Positions 16,409 through 25,653 of a DNA stretch of 44,474 nt are shown piece after piece. The notes below the pieces were generated by a model. The model was not told the DNA's origin. It made no database searches and saw only the letters and a program-made list of their open reading frames with translations. Every line of letters starts with the position of its first letter. Position 1 is the stretch's first letter. Position numbers and translations under genes: made by a program. The stretch spans positions 1 through 44,474 of the forward strand of contig JAUSJM010000032.1 in assembly GCA_030647265.1 (NCBI GenBank), given 5' to 3'. This DNA is from a bacterium. Lineage in GTDB: Bacteria > Patescibacteriota > Microgenomatia > Daviesbacterales > UBA10151.

Positions 16409-17077
16409 TTATTTACCGGCAGATTCTATGGCTGTCTTAAACTCGTCATAAGGTAAGATTCCTGGGTACTTTTGATCATTGATAAAGAAGGTGGGAGTGG
16501 AGTTGACTCCTAAAGTAAAACCGTCATTTTTATCTTCATTGATTTTAGCATCATATTTGGTGCTCTCCATATCAGTCTTAAATTTGGTGGTATCCAAGCC
16601 TAATTCTTGAGCATAACTTACAAAGAGGTTTTTAAAATCGTTGTTGTCAGTCCAAGCCTCTTGGGTAGCAAAAAGCTTATCATGCATCTCCCAAAACTTC
16701 CCCTGTTCCCCTGCTGCCTCAGCAGCTTTGATGGCATCCAAAGCCTTAGTGTGTTGAGGTAAAGGAAAATGTCTATAGATAAAATTTATCTTTCCCCTCT
16801 CATCTTCCAAAATTCTTTTCACTATCGGTTGAGCAGTAGCACAAGCCGGACACTCCAGGTCAGAAAATTCCACCACTGTTACTTTAGCTGAATCGGTAGA
16901 AATCTTATGGTTGTCAGCTCTTTCTAAAGAATTCAGCAGGTTTGCCGGTACTTTGGTCCCGGTTCCAATATTATTTTGAGAAGAGGGGGTGGATTTTCCC
17001 AAAAAGAAAATTGCCCCTATTATAGCTACTGCAGTAATAACCCCAATAATAAGTAGAACTTTCAACTCCTGGGTCAT
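16409..17077 (-). CDS. DsbA-like membrane-anchored thiol oxidoreductase
   Basis: Introduces or shuffles disulfides in exported proteins. The 222-aa product has an N-terminal anchor (about 6-26), a Ser/Asn/Gly linker and a DsbA-type thioredoxin fold with active site CPAC (VVEFSDLECPACATAQ), FIYRHFPLPQH, an inserted helical domain (AAEAAGEQGKFWEMHDKLF) and the cis-Pro in VNSTPTFFINDQKY. It overlaps the dsbB-like gene by 4 bp, and trxB precedes that gene, so the three form one thiol-redox operon. Confidence 0.92.
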   Translation of the reverse strand: MTQELKVLLIIGVITAVAIIGAIFFLGKSTPSSQNNIGTGTKVPANLLNSLERADNHKISTDSAKVTVVEFSDLECPACATAQPIVKRILEDERGKINFIYRHFPLPQHTKALDAIKAAEAAGEQGKFWEMHDKLFATQEAWTDNNDFKNLFVSYAQELGLDTTKFKTDMESTKYDAKINEDKNDGFTLGVNSTPTFFINDQKYPGILPYDEFKTAIESAGK

Positions 17078-17499
17078 GATTTAGAATTTAATCTCTTGTA
17101 TACTACCATACAAGAGATTATTACTACAAAAGAAAGCAGGGATAAAAGAGGAATGGTAATAAAACCAAAGTAGTTAACATATTTTGTAAGACAAGAAACA
17201 CCGATAGCACAAGGAGCCAGAGTTTCCGAGATAACCTTCCAGGAAAGGAGGTTTTGGTAAAGAGCCACCAGTCCTCCTAAAGAAGCTAGAGGAATAACAT
17301 AATCAGGGAGATTTCTATCCTTTTTGAAAATCCCAATGGGCAAGATTAACACCAGGGGATACATAAAAATTCTCTGATACCAACAAAGAACACAAGGGGG
17401 GAACCCCAAAATCTCACTGGCATAAAGGCTCCCCAAAGTAGAAACGAGGGCCTGGACCCAGGCCAGATAGAGAATGTTCTTAGTAAGCCACGTTCCCAT
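17074..17499 (-). CDS. DsbB/BdbC-like disulfide oxidoreductase
   Basis: A four-helix membrane protein that reoxidises DsbA using quinone. Both Cys pairs are present: CVLC after the first helix (GFPPCVLCWYQR) and Cys-6-Cys in the second external loop (LAPCAIGVSCLTKY). The frame opens with TTG at 17520 inside trxB, but ATG at 17499 (141 aa) gives a normal BdbC length and begins 8 bp after the trxB stop. It overlaps the DsbA gene by 4 bp. Confidence 0.92.
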   Translation of the reverse strand: MGTWLTKNILYLAWVQALVSTLGSLYASEILGFPPCVLCWYQRIFMYPLVLILPIGIFKKDRNLPDYVIPLASLGGLVALYQNLLSWKVISETLAPCAIGVSCLTKYVNYFGFITIPLLSLLSFVVIISCMVVYKRLNSKS

Positions 17500-17506
17500 A
17501 GCTGAA

Positions 17507-18451
17507 TTATACCTTATCAAGGGGGTTTTGGGAGAGGAATTTGGCTACAGTCAAAGCAGTTTTGGCCCCTTCACCGGCAGCAATGATCATCTGTTCTCCC
17601 CATAAGTTATTGACATCACCGGCAGCAAAGATCCCTGAAACAGAGGTAGCCCCGGATTCATCCACTACAATAGCCCCGACCTCATCTTTTTTAGTGAGCT
17701 TATCAAAATCAACAGAAGGGATATAACCGATCTCCACAAAAATCCCCTGGGCAGAGAGTGTCCGTTCCTTCCCGTCAATCTTATTTCTCACCTTCAAACC
17801 TGTCACTACCTGCTCTCCCAACACCTCCAAGGCCTGGTAGTTATTTAAAATCTTTATACTAGAACCTTGGCTAACCTGAGTTTTTAGCACCTCATCTCCT
17901 CGAAGTTCTGCTTCCACATTAACCACTGTGACCGAACTTGCCACATTCATTAAAGAGTAAACAGCATCCAAAGCGGAATTCCCTCCCCCTACCACCACCA
18001 CCTCTTTGCCCTTGAATAAAGGTGCATCACAAGTGGCACAGATGGCCACCCCTTTACCAAAAAACTCCATCTCCCCGGGAATTCCCAGGTGTTTGGGAAC
18101 TCTCCCGGAAGCAATGATTAGGGTTTGACCATCATAAGCTTTGCCATCACCGGTTTTCACTGTAACTTGAGGAAAAGCTCCTTCCATACCCACCACTTCC
18201 ACCCCTTCTACCACCTGAATCAACTCCTGAGGGTAACGGTGAACCTCTTCGTGAAATCTTTTGGCAAGCTCTATCCCGGAAATTAAAGCAAAACCCAAGT
18301 AGTTTTCTACCCTGCTAGCTTGGGCTGCCTGCCCTCCCATGGTCTTGGAGATTACCAAAGTTTTTAAGTTTTTCCTGATGGTATATAAAGCAGCAGAGAG
18401 TCCCGCCGGTCCTCCTCCGATAATAATGACATCAAAAATGTTTTTTTCCAT
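17507..18451 (-). CDS. trxB: Thioredoxin-disulfide reductase
   Basis: An NADPH- and FAD-dependent 314-aa reductase. The FAD motif GGGPAGLSAALYTIRK, the GGQAAQASRVENYLGF block, redox-active CATC (in VAICATCDAPLFKG), NAD(P)H motif GGGNSALDAV, and the C-terminal FAD-binding GIFAAGDVNN are all present. It is first in an operon with the dsbB- and dsbA-like genes, so it feeds the cytosolic arm of thiol metabolism beside the oxidising extracytoplasmic arm. Divergent from the glcD-like gene across 37 bp. No thioredoxin gene is seen here. Confidence 0.94.
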   Translation of the reverse strand: MEKNIFDVIIIGGGPAGLSAALYTIRKNLKTLVISKTMGGQAAQASRVENYLGFALISGIELAKRFHEEVHRYPQELIQVVEGVEVVGMEGAFPQVTVKTGDGKAYDGQTLIIASGRVPKHLGIPGEMEFFGKGVAICATCDAPLFKGKEVVVVGGGNSALDAVYSLMNVASSVTVVNVEAELRGDEVLKTQVSQGSSIKILNNYQALEVLGEQVVTGLKVRNKIDGKERTLSAQGIFVEIGYIPSVDFDKLTKKDEVGAIVVDESGATSVSGIFAAGDVNNLWGEQMIIAAGEGAKTALTVAKFLSQNPLDKV

Positions 18452-18488
18452 CTTCCCAAGCTCCCTTATTTCAGTATACTATAAAAAT

Positions 18489-20123
18489 ATGGCAGACCTA
18501 AAAGACCAGCTTCAAGCTCAGGTTAAAGGGGAAGTTTTAGATGATGTCACCACTCTGGCTATCTGCTCCCACGATGCTTCCATCTTTGAAAGCAAACCCC
18601 AGGTAGTGGTAGCCCCTAAAGACACAGAGGATATCGAGAAGTTGGTACAGTTTGTTACTTCCCACAATCCCCAGCTTTCCCTAACTGCCAGGTCTGCCGG
18701 GACCGACATGTCCGGAGGAGCGGTTAACGATTCCATAACTTTAGATATGACCAAACACTTTAACCGGGTGTTAAAGGTGGGGGAAGATTTTGCTGTCACC
18801 CAACCGGGAGTCCACTACCGGGATTTTGAAGCGGAAACTTTAAAACACCATCTTCTTCTCCCCTGTTACCCTGCTTCCCGGGAACTTTGTACCGTGGGAG
18901 GAATGGCTGCCAATAACTCCGCCGGGGAAAAAACTTTATCCATGGGCCAAACCAAAAAATATGTCAAAAAAATAAAAGCTGTTTTGTCTGACGGCAAGGA
19001 ATATACTTTCGAACCCTTAAATAAAGTTCAGCTCCAGAAAAAGCTGGCCCAAAAAGATTTTGAAGGAGAAATTTACCGTAAAGTTCATAAACTAATCGAA
19101 GCAAATTATGATCTTATTCAGAAAGCCCGGCCGACAGTTCACAAAAACTCTTCCGGGTATCTTTTGTGGGATGTCTGGGACAGGAAAACTTTTGATATAA
19201 GCAAGCTCCTGGTTGGATCCCAGGGGACTTTAGGAATTATCACCGAGATTGAGTTTCGGCTTATTCAGCCTAAAGCTTATTCTAATTTATTAGTTATTTT
19301 CCTCAAGGACTTGAAAAATGTCGGTGAGATCGTCAACAAAGTTTTAACCCACCAGCCGGAAAGCTTCGAATCTTTTGATGACTATACTCTTCGGGTGGCG
19401 ATGCGCTTTTTGCCCGAGGTCATTAAAGTCTTTAAGCCCCATGGGCTGATCTCACTTTTAGTACAGTTCCTGCCTGAGGTTTGGATGTCTTTAACCGGAG
19501 GTATTCCCAAATTAATCCTCATCGCCGAGTTTACCGGGGATTCGAAAGAGGAGGTGGAGCGAAAATGCCTGGAGGCCCAAAAAGACCTTTCCTCTTTTAA
19601 GGTTAAAACCAGGATTACCAAAAGCGAGGATGAGGCCAGAAAATACTGGGTACTCCGGCGGGAGAGCTTTAATCTTCTCCGTCACCACTCCATGGGCCTT
19701 CGTACCGCTCCTTTTATTGACGATATTATCGTCAAGCCGGAATTTTTACCGGAGTTTTTACCTAAATTACAAACACTTTTGGAAGAATACAAATTAGTCT
19801 ACACTATTGCCGGGCATATCGGTGACGGTAACTTCCACATCATCCCTTTGATGAACTTCAAAGATCCCCAAACCCGGGAGATCATCCCCGAGTTAAGCTC
19901 TAAAGTTTATAAACTGGTTTTTGAATACCACGGTTCCATGAGCGCGGAACACAACGACGGTTTAGTAAGAGGCCCTTACCTTCTCCAGATGTTTGGAGAA
20001 AAAGTGTCTCAGCTTTTCAAAGATGTCAAGAGAATTTTTGATCCCCAGGATATCTTTAACCCCCACAAAAAAGCTGATGCAGATTTACAGTATTCCCTGG
20101 CCCATATTGTTCACACCAGTTAA
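18489..20123 (+). CDS. FAD-linked 2-hydroxyacid dehydrogenase (GlcD / D-lactate dehydrogenase family)
   Basis: A 544-aa flavoprotein that oxidises D-lactate, glycolate or a similar 2-hydroxyacid. It has the FAD_binding_4 domain (about 1-225, with LTARSAGTDMSGGAVND, GGMAANNSAG and LLVGSQGTLGIITEIEF) and the FAD-oxidase C-terminal domain with IAGHIGDGNFHIIPLMN and NPHKK. The open frame extends back to 18339 through the trxB start, but ATG at 18489 fits the family N-terminus and has TATACT 8 nt upstream. The last 4 bp overlap the convergent aldolase gene. Substrate not determinable; no iron-sulfur partner is adjacent. Confidence 0.88.
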   Translation: MADLKDQLQAQVKGEVLDDVTTLAICSHDASIFESKPQVVVAPKDTEDIEKLVQFVTSHNPQLSLTARSAGTDMSGGAVNDSITLDMTKHFNRVLKVGEDFAVTQPGVHYRDFEAETLKHHLLLPCYPASRELCTVGGMAANNSAGEKTLSMGQTKKYVKKIKAVLSDGKEYTFEPLNKVQLQKKLAQKDFEGEIYRKVHKLIEANYDLIQKARPTVHKNSSGYLLWDVWDRKTFDISKLLVGSQGTLGIITEIEFRLIQPKAYSNLLVIFLKDLKNVGEIVNKVLTHQPESFESFDDYTLRVAMRFLPEVIKVFKPHGLISLLVQFLPEVWMSLTGGIPKLILIAEFTGDSKEEVERKCLEAQKDLSSFKVKTRITKSEDEARKYWVLRRESFNLLRHHSMGLRTAPFIDDIIVKPEFLPEFLPKLQTLLEEYKLVYTIAGHIGDGNFHIIPLMNFKDPQTREIIPELSSKVYKLVFEYHGSMSAEHNDGLVRGPYLLQMFGEKVSQLFKDVKRIFDPQDIFNPHKKADADLQYSLAHIVHTS

Positions 20124-20983
20124 ACTTTGCCTGCTGAACCGAAGACTTCAATTTTATGTTCCACAATTTGTTGAGCTGCCTCAACCACACTACCCTCTAT
20201 CTTGTACATAGCATATTCATCAGGATTTTTCTCCAGAGCTGTTTCCAAACTATCTCTAAAAACCTGCCTCATCTCGGTGTTAATATTTACTTTCACTATC
20301 CCCTTTTGAATAGCCTCTTTCACCTGGTCATCAGGAATTCCCGAACCTCCGTGAAGGGAGAAAAAAGTATCAGGCAAAGCTTGGACTACCTTTTCTAAAA
20401 TATCCAGGTGTAAATTCTCATCCCCTCCGGCAAAAACTCCATGGACGTTGCCGAAAAAAACCGCCAAAACATCTATGCCTGACTCACTAACAAACCTTTT
20501 TGATCTTTCCGGATCTGAAAACTTCCCCTTGGCTGCTTCTTCTGCTGCTGAGCCAGAGTGAACCTCTGAGGAACCGGTAATATGATCTACTTCCCCTTCC
20601 ACTGTCAGCCCTTTTTGGTGGGCCAGCTCGACCACCTTTTTGGCTATCTCCAGGTTTTCTTCCAGAGGGAGTTTGGAACCATCAAAGTGGATTAAATCAT
20701 ATCCAGCTTCAATCCCTACCTGACAGTCTTCTAAAGTTTCCGAGTGGTCTAAGTTTACTAAAATGGGGATGTCAAAATCCCGGGAAAAGTTTTTGGCCAA
20801 ATCCACCATATTGTCTACTCCCATCCACTTTGTTTCCCCGGGAGAGGACTCGATAATCACCGGAGATCTTAACTTTGTGGCAGCCTGGACAATGGCCTTA
20901 AAAGTTTCCAAATTCCCCACATTAAAAGCCCCAATGGCAAATTTTTCCCTTTTGGCTTTTTGAAGCCACTCTCTAGCTGTCAT
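20120..20983 (-). CDS. fba: Class II fructose-bisphosphate aldolase family
   Basis: A zinc-dependent aldolase of 287 aa in the ketose-bisphosphate aldolase family. Zn and substrate motifs: NLDHSETLEDCQVGIEAGYD (Asp and His), HFDGSKLPLEEN, VEGEVDHITG (Glu), VHGVFAGG (His), and SLHGGSGIPDDQV (His) followed by GIVKVNINTEMR. It would cleave fructose-1,6-bisphosphate or a related ketose bisphosphate in the cytosol. Its start lies 11 bp inside the upstream PfkB-type kinase gene, so kinase and aldolase are coupled, which favours a glycolytic or tagatose-type role. Confidence 0.92.
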   Translation of the reverse strand: MTAREWLQKAKREKFAIGAFNVGNLETFKAIVQAATKLRSPVIIESSPGETKWMGVDNMVDLAKNFSRDFDIPILVNLDHSETLEDCQVGIEAGYDLIHFDGSKLPLEENLEIAKKVVELAHQKGLTVEGEVDHITGSSEVHSGSAAEEAAKGKFSDPERSKRFVSESGIDVLAVFFGNVHGVFAGGDENLHLDILEKVVQALPDTFFSLHGGSGIPDDQVKEAIQKGIVKVNINTEMRQVFRDSLETALEKNPDEYAMYKIEGSVVEAAQQIVEHKIEVFGSAGKV

Positions 20984-21974
20984 AAGATGACTTTAGCTCC
21001 TTTGCCACTATCTTAGCATTATCTTTTAATTTTTCCTGCATTTGGCTGTAGGTTAGAAGTCCTGCTTGGGGACCTATTTGTTCTACTACAGAGGCCCCGT
21101 TGGCTGCCCCCCACCTCATAGCCTCCGGCAAATCTTTTCCATGGAAAAGCCCTGCTTGTACCCCGGTAGCATAAGCATCACCAGATCCTGTCATCTCCAA
21201 AAGCTTGGCTGGAAAAATCCCCAGATGGTAATATTTTTCCCCATCAAATCCAAAAGAACCATTACCCCCATCTGTGACTACTGCCATCTTAGGCCCTAAA
21301 TCAGTAATGCTTTTTAAGAGTTTCTTAGGTGAGATATTTTTCCCTTCATCATGTCCTAAAATAATTTTGGCCTCTTCCAAATTTACAATAAAAATTTCTG
21401 TCAAGGATAAAAGCTTAGGGTTCTTCTTTACTCCTAGTTTTATCTGAAAAGTTCCGGGGTTATACAGGAGTTTTACTCCAGTTCTTTCTAAGTATCTCAT
21501 CAGTTGTTCTACCAAATCAGAGTCTACAAAGACAGGGGAGAGGGAAGTTAAATATACCCACTTGGCAGGGTCCAGGTCAGGAAAATGATATTTCCAGGGC
21601 TGATGGTAAATCAAAATAGTTCTTTCTCCTTTAAAGTCTAAAACTATATGGTGATTAGAAGGCAAATCCTCATTTTTGATAACAAACCTTATATCTATCT
21701 CTTCACTCTTAAACTTTTTCTTAATTCTCTCCCCATCATCATCATTCCCTACATTAGTATAAATAGCTGTTTTTAATTTTAACCTGGCAGCCCCTACAGC
21801 ATTATTGGCAGCATTCCCTGCCACCATAGAAACTGAGGGACCAACAGGAATTTTATCTCCATATCTTAAGGCTAGTTTTAACTCGTTCCCGTTATGGGTA
21901 GAGATCACCTCAGCATCAGTTAAAGGAATAAAGGTATCGATCACGGTGTCACCAACAGAGATCAAATCAAACAT
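20973..21974 (-). CDS. PfkB-family sugar kinase
   Basis: A 333-aa ribokinase-like kinase. The N-terminal glycines (GDTVIDTFIPL; MVAGNAANNAVGAARL) and the C-terminal PfkB signature with catalytic Asp (EMTGSGDAYATGVQAGLFHG) are intact. Overlap with the aldolase gene suggests it makes the bisphosphate substrate, i.e. acts as a 6-phosphofructokinase (or tagatose-6-P kinase); that is inference from context, since PfkB proteins vary widely in substrate. Start ATG at 21974. Confidence 0.85.
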   Translation of the reverse strand: MFDLISVGDTVIDTFIPLTDAEVISTHNGNELKLALRYGDKIPVGPSVSMVAGNAANNAVGAARLKLKTAIYTNVGNDDDGERIKKKFKSEEIDIRFVIKNEDLPSNHHIVLDFKGERTILIYHQPWKYHFPDLDPAKWVYLTSLSPVFVDSDLVEQLMRYLERTGVKLLYNPGTFQIKLGVKKNPKLLSLTEIFIVNLEEAKIILGHDEGKNISPKKLLKSITDLGPKMAVVTDGGNGSFGFDGEKYYHLGIFPAKLLEMTGSGDAYATGVQAGLFHGKDLPEAMRWGAANGASVVEQIGPQAGLLTYSQMQEKLKDNAKIVAKELKSSYDS

Positions 21975-21982
21975 AAAAGTTA

Positions 21983-22010
21983 GGGTCTAGGGTATAGCGT
22001 ATAGGGTCCA
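21983..22010 (+). repeat. Degenerate GGGTATA heptamer array, left of copZ
   Basis: Four in-phase 7-mers: GGGTCTA, GGGTATA, GCGTATA, GGGTCCA. A matching array in inverted orientation lies at 22276-22302, so the small HMA gene is bracketed by them. Confidence 0.65.
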
Positions 22011-22033
22011 GTTATAAAAATCAATCGGCATGG

Positions 22034-22059
22034 GAGCTTACTTTATTATAAAGTAGCTC
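22034..22059 (-). terminator. Hairpin with the copZ stop codon in its loop
   Basis: GAGCTtACTTTA (22034-22045) and TAAAGTAGCTC (22049-22059) form an 11-bp stem with one bulge; the loop TTA (22046-22048) is the TAA stop of the minus-strand gene. It closes the copper operon. The downstream T-run is weak (GATTTTTAT some 15 nt later), so this may stabilise the mRNA end rather than terminate. Confidence 0.45.
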
Positions 22060-22264
22060 TATACCCTGATTTGGCAATGGTTTTTAAAAGATTCTCCACC
22101 CCTACTTTTTCCTCATCAAATTCTACTTCTGTTTCTTGTTTGGCATAAGAGGTTTTACAGGAACAGACTCCTTCTAAATCTTCTAAATCCATATCTATCA
22201 CCATAGCACAAGAAGAACAATGCATCCCTTCAATTTTAAATTTTTTCTTTGTTATTTTAGACAT
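22046..22264 (-). CDS. CopZ-like HMA copper chaperone
   Basis: A 72-aa single heavy-metal-associated domain. The metal site is the GMHCSSC motif near residue 14, in the usual loop after the first strand; additional Cys in GVCSC is less usual. Such proteins hand Cu(I) to the N-terminal domain of CopA. It is the last gene of the copper operon, 37 bp after the UreH/SafE-cupredoxin gene, and is flanked by inverted heptamer arrays. No signal peptide, so cytosolic. Confidence 0.88.
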   Translation of the reverse strand: MSKITKKKFKIEGMHCSSCAMVIDMDLEDLEGVCSCKTSYAKQETEVEFDEEKVGVENLLKTIAKSGYRATL

Positions 22265-22275
22265 ATCTTTCTTCC

Positions 22276-22302
22276 TATACCTTCACCCTAAACCCTATAC
22301 CC
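22276..22302 (-). repeat. Degenerate GGGTATA heptamer array, right of copZ
   Basis: On the plus strand TATACC, TTCACCC, TAAACCC, TATACCC, i.e. GGGTATA, GGGTTTA, GGGTGAA units on the minus strand. Inverted relative to the array at 21983-22010. The last base overlaps the stop of the upstream gene. Confidence 0.6.
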
Positions 22303-23348
22303 TAATTTACCACCTCTACCACCCCTGAATACATCCCCATGGCACAAGTATAGACTAACTTTCCTTCCTGCTGGGGAGTAAACTCCACTGTAGCTTTATC
22401 AGTGGGCTGTAAATTTTTCTTAATCCCTAAAGAGGGGATTCTGAAAGCTAAGGCACAGCTATAAACATCATTGCTGGTAAGATTTAACCTCACCGGGATT
22501 CCTTTTTTAACCTTTAAATAGTTGGGATTGTAACCATACCTTTCTACGGCAATATCGGTTACCTGAACCCCGTTTTCCAACCTGGCTAAATCCTGTTCTG
22601 CCGGGGGAGTGTCTCCCTCCCCTTCCAGGTTAACCTCGAGAGGTATGGCTTCTGCCAAAGTCTGGAGGGTTAGCGAAGAACCCGCCTGGATTAAAGCTCC
22701 GTTGGCAGATGTTATTCCCAAATAGATCACTAAAATTGCAGCGACCTTTAAAAACTTCTTTTGGAAAGCATCTCCCAGGAAGGTAGTAACGTAGCCTAAA
22801 ATAAAAAAGAGGGGAGAGGTCCCTAAAACAAAAGCTCCTAAAATAGCAGCTCCTAAAAGGGGACTGCCGGAGGAAATAGCTAAAGCCTCCATCGCTAAAG
22901 TTGTCCCACAGGGGATAAAGATGGTCAAAGCTCCTAAAAAAGCCGGGGCAAAAAGGTCCCTGCTTTTAGCCTGATTTCTGACCAGTTTAGTTAAAAGCCT
23001 GGGAGGCTGGATGATGACATAACGAAAGATGGGGTGGAGATTCAACAGATTTCCTGCCACAGCCAGCATGTATAAACCTGCTGCCAGCTGGATGAGGATA
23101 CGGATGTTATCAGAAATCTGCAGTGCCCCTCCGAAGGCCCCCAGGATAAAACCTAATCCCAAGTAAGCTGCCAGCTTAGTGGTTAAAAAAGCCAGGACCG
23201 GTCCGGCGTTATGTTTTTTCTTCTCCTTGATCTCTAAATCTGCTTCTTCCCGGGCAGCAATGGTGGAGGCCAAAAGCCCTCCCTGTACTGCCATACAGGA
23301 AACTCCACCCACAGTTAAACCGGTAAAAAAGACTACCCAAAGATCCAT
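22302..23348 (-). CDS. UreH/SafE-type membrane protein fused to a cupredoxin domain
   Basis: A 348-aa fusion. Residues 1 to about 225 form a six-helix UreH-like/sulfite-exporter-like membrane unit with conserved Cys at VGGVSCMAVQGG and IFIPCGTTLAMEA, positioned as in DsbD/CcdA-type transporters. After a Glu/Pro linker, about residues 255-348 form an extracytoplasmic cupredoxin with metal-type ligands in VYSCALAF and YTCAMGMYSG. In copper operons such fusions are thought to take part in metal handling or export, but the transported species is not established. Lies 18 bp after copA. Start ATG at 23348. Confidence 0.8.
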   Translation of the reverse strand: MDLWVVFFTGLTVGGVSCMAVQGGLLASTIAAREEADLEIKEKKKHNAGPVLAFLTTKLAAYLGLGFILGAFGGALQISDNIRILIQLAAGLYMLAVAGNLLNLHPIFRYVIIQPPRLLTKLVRNQAKSRDLFAPAFLGALTIFIPCGTTLAMEALAISSGSPLLGAAILGAFVLGTSPLFFILGYVTTFLGDAFQKKFLKVAAILVIYLGITSANGALIQAGSSLTLQTLAEAIPLEVNLEGEGDTPPAEQDLARLENGVQVTDIAVERYGYNPNYLKVKKGIPVRLNLTSNDVYSCALAFRIPSLGIKKNLQPTDKATVEFTPQQEGKLVYTCAMGMYSGVVEVVN

Positions 23349-23366
23349 GTGAGAATATATTTTACA

Positions 23367-25652
23367 TTATACCCTAACTCGTTTTAGAAGTAAGGAGTTA
23401 GAAACCACAGAAATTGAGCTTAAGGCCATGGCTGCTGAGGCAAAGATAGGGGAGAGTAGGAGACCGAAAAATGGATATAAAGCTCCCATAGCTACAGGGA
23501 TAAGAACCACATTATAACCAAAGGCCCAGAAAAGATTCAGCTTGATAGTTCTCATGGTTTTCTTGGATAAATTAACAGCTGCTGCCACTGATCTTAGATC
23601 TTTGTTAATTAAGGTAATATCAGCAGCTTCTATCGCTACATCAGTCCCTGTTCCCATGGCAATTCCCACATCTGCAGCAGCCAGAGCTGGAGCATCATTA
23701 ATCCCATCCCCCACCATGGCCACTACCCTGCCATCCTGCTGTAACTTCCTCACCTCAGCTTCTTTTTGATCTGGCAACACTTCTGCCAACACCCGATCAA
23801 TTCCCAATTGTCCGGCAATAGCCTGGGCAGTTCTTTGGTTATCCCCAGTGATCATCACTACCTCGATTTTCATCTTCCTTAAGACTTCTATCCCTTCACG
23901 AGCTGTTTCCTTCACAGTATCCATAACAGCAATCAGTCCCACTAATTTCCCATCTGAAGCCAGCATCATCACCGTCTTCCCCTCCCCTTCTAGCCTCGCA
24001 AGAGGTCCTCTGGTAAGGCTAATATCAATCTTTTCTTTTTCCATTAACCTCATGTTTCCCAAAACCACTTTCTGCTTCCCTATGAATCCTTCCACTCCAT
24101 GACCTGGAATAGCTTTAAACTTTTCCACCTTTTCCAACTTTACCTTTTCTTCTTCGGCTTTTTGCACAATAGCCTCTGCCAAAGAATGTTCCGACCCTTT
24201 TTCCAAACTGGCTGCCAACTTCAGAATGTAATCCTTCGACTCCTCTTTGAGTCTGAGCGATGAGGTTTTTGACCTCAGAGTCGATGACCTCCGATCGCTC
24301 AGGATTCCCGATGCCGAAACGACATCGGTCACCACCGGTTTGCCTACTGTCAGAGTTCCTGTCTTATCAAAGACCACTGTTCTAATCTTATGAGCTGTTT
24401 CTAAACTGGCAGCATCCTTGATTAAAATCCCATGTTCTGCCCCCTTGCCTGTTCCCACCATGATAGCAGTGGGAGTAGCCAACCCCATGGCACAGGGACA
24501 GGCAATAATTAACACCGCCACGGAATTTAAAAGGGCAAACAAAAAGGCCGGGGTTGGGCCAAAATCAAACCAAATGACAAAGGTAGCAATCGCCAGCATG
24601 ATAACAACGGGTACAAAGTAAGCGGAAATTAAATCAGCCAGCCTTTGAATAGGGGCCTTGCTTCCCTGAGCTTCCTGGACTAGCTTGATAATCTGAGCCA
24701 GCATCGTTTCCGATCCCACCTTGGTAGCATTATAGGTAAAAGTTCCTGTTTTATTAATGGTGCTGCCAATGACCGTGTCGCCGGAAGTTTTATCAACGGG
24801 GATACTTTCCCCTGTCACCATGGACTCGTCAATGGATGACTCCCCTCCCAAAATTTCTCCGTCCACCGGGATTTTCTCTCCGGGCCTGACTCTGATAACC
24901 ATTCCCACCACCACCTGATCGATGGGTAGATCTACCTCTTTTCCATCTTTAACCACCCGAGCAGTCTTGGCCTGCAGACCGATTAACTTCTTTATTGCTT
25001 CCGAGGTTCCAAGTTTAGCTCTAGCTTCAAAATACCTTCCCAAAAGGATCAAACCAATCACCAAAGCTGAAACATCAAAATAGGGCATGGCCTCTATTCC
25101 TAAACCCTGAAAAACCATGGGAAAAAGCAGTACTGCCAGGGAATAAGAAAAGGCAGCTGAAGTGCCGATGGCAATTAAAGTGTCCATATTGGCAGTCCTA
25201 TGCCTTAAAGCAGAAATAGTGGCCCGGTAAAAACTAAAGCCTGCCCAAAACTGGACCGGGGCAGCAAGTATAAATTGGACCCAAAAGTTTTTCAAAAAAC
25301 CGGGGGCAAAGTTGGTAAGCCCGGGAAAAGTTCCCCATAAAATTAGAGCCCCCAAAGACAAACTGAAAAAAACTTTTCTTTTTAGCTTTTTCAGTTCTTT
25401 TCTTTTTTCATTTCCCGTTTCATCGGAAGTTTTATTTTCTTCAGTAATCATGGCCTGGTAACCCACATTGGAGACAGCAGAAGAAATCTTTTGTTCATCT
25501 ACCTCTTTAGGATCGAAACTGACAGCAGCTGTCTCGGTGGCCAGATTAACATTGGCCTCGGAAACCCCGGGGGTATTTTTCAAAGCATGCTCAATGACCA
25601 TCACACAGGAAGCACAATGCATGCCTTTAATCTGAAACATCTTCTTTTCCAT
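23367..25652 (-). CDS. copA: Cu+-exporting P1B-type ATPase CopA
   Basis: A 761-aa copper export pump. N-terminal HMA domain with GMHCASC (Cys13, Cys16), eight expected membrane helices, actuator TGES ([10 protein letters not shown]), the metal-site CPC in [15 protein letters not shown], phosphorylation motif DKTGTLT (Asp429), SEH in [13 protein letters not shown], and hinge [20 protein letters not shown]. Residues 450-474 are an in-frame 25-residue insertion coded by a palindromic 75-bp element between the P and N domains, rich in Ser, Arg and Lys and absent from typical CopA. The reading frame is intact, so the pump is probably functional. One base separates it from the upstream cupredoxin gene. 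Confidence 0.96.
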   Translation of the reverse strand: MEKKMFQIKGMHCASCVMVIEHALKNTPGVSEANVNLATETAAVSFDPKEVDEQKISSAVSNVGYQAMITEENKTSDETGNEKRKELKKLKRKVFFSLSLGALILWGTFPGLTNFAPGFLKNFWVQFILAAPVQFWAGFSFYRATISALRHRTANMDTLIAIGTSAAFSYSLAVLLFPMVFQGLGIEAMPYFDVSALVIGLILLGRYFEARAKLGTSEAIKKLIGLQAKTARVVKDGKEVDLPIDQVVVGMVIRVRPGEKIPVDGEILGGESSIDESMVTGESIPVDKTSGDTVIGSTINKTGTFTYNATKVGSETMLAQIIKLVQEAQGSKAPIQRLADLISAYFVPVVIMLAIATFVIWFDFGPTPAFLFALLNSVAVLIIACPCAMGLATPTAIMVGTGKGAEHGILIKDAASLETAHKIRTVVFDKTGTLTVGKPVVTDVVSASGILSDRRSSTLRSKTSSLRLKEESKDYILKLAASLEKGSEHSLAEAIVQKAEEEKVKLEKVEKFKAIPGHGVEGFIGKQKVVLGNMRLMEKEKIDISLTRGPLARLEGEGKTVMMLASDGKLVGLIAVMDTVKETAREGIEVLRKMKIEVVMITGDNQRTAQAIAGQLGIDRVLAEVLPDQKEAEVRKLQQDGRVVAMVGDGINDAPALAAADVGIAMGTGTDVAIEAADITLINKDLRSVAAAVNLSKKTMRTIKLNLFWAFGYNVVLIPVAMGALYPFFGLLLSPIFASAAMALSSISVVSNSLLLKRVRV
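24231..24305. repeat. 75-bp palindromic element inserted in frame in copA
   Basis: Termini ATCCT and AGGAT are inverted. Nested complementary segments are CTGAGCGAT (24253-24261) with ATCGCTCAG (24294-24302), CGACTC (24237-24242) with GAGTCG (24278-24283), and GAGGT/ACCTC around TTTTG. Exactly 25 codons, it adds residues 450-474 without breaking the frame. TCGACTC/CTGAGCGA-type words resemble dispersed palindromic repeats of other bacteria, but no second copy was found in this window. Confidence 0.7.
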
Positions 25653-25653
25653 C

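Noticed and set aside
18339-18488. 50-residue N-terminal extension of the GlcD-like protein
   Set aside because: It lies antisense to the start of trxB; ATG 18489 matches the family N-terminus.
22302-23348. Calling this gene a sulfite exporter
   Set aside because: The membrane part resembles SafE/UreH proteins, but the fused cupredoxin and copper operon argue against sulfite as substrate.
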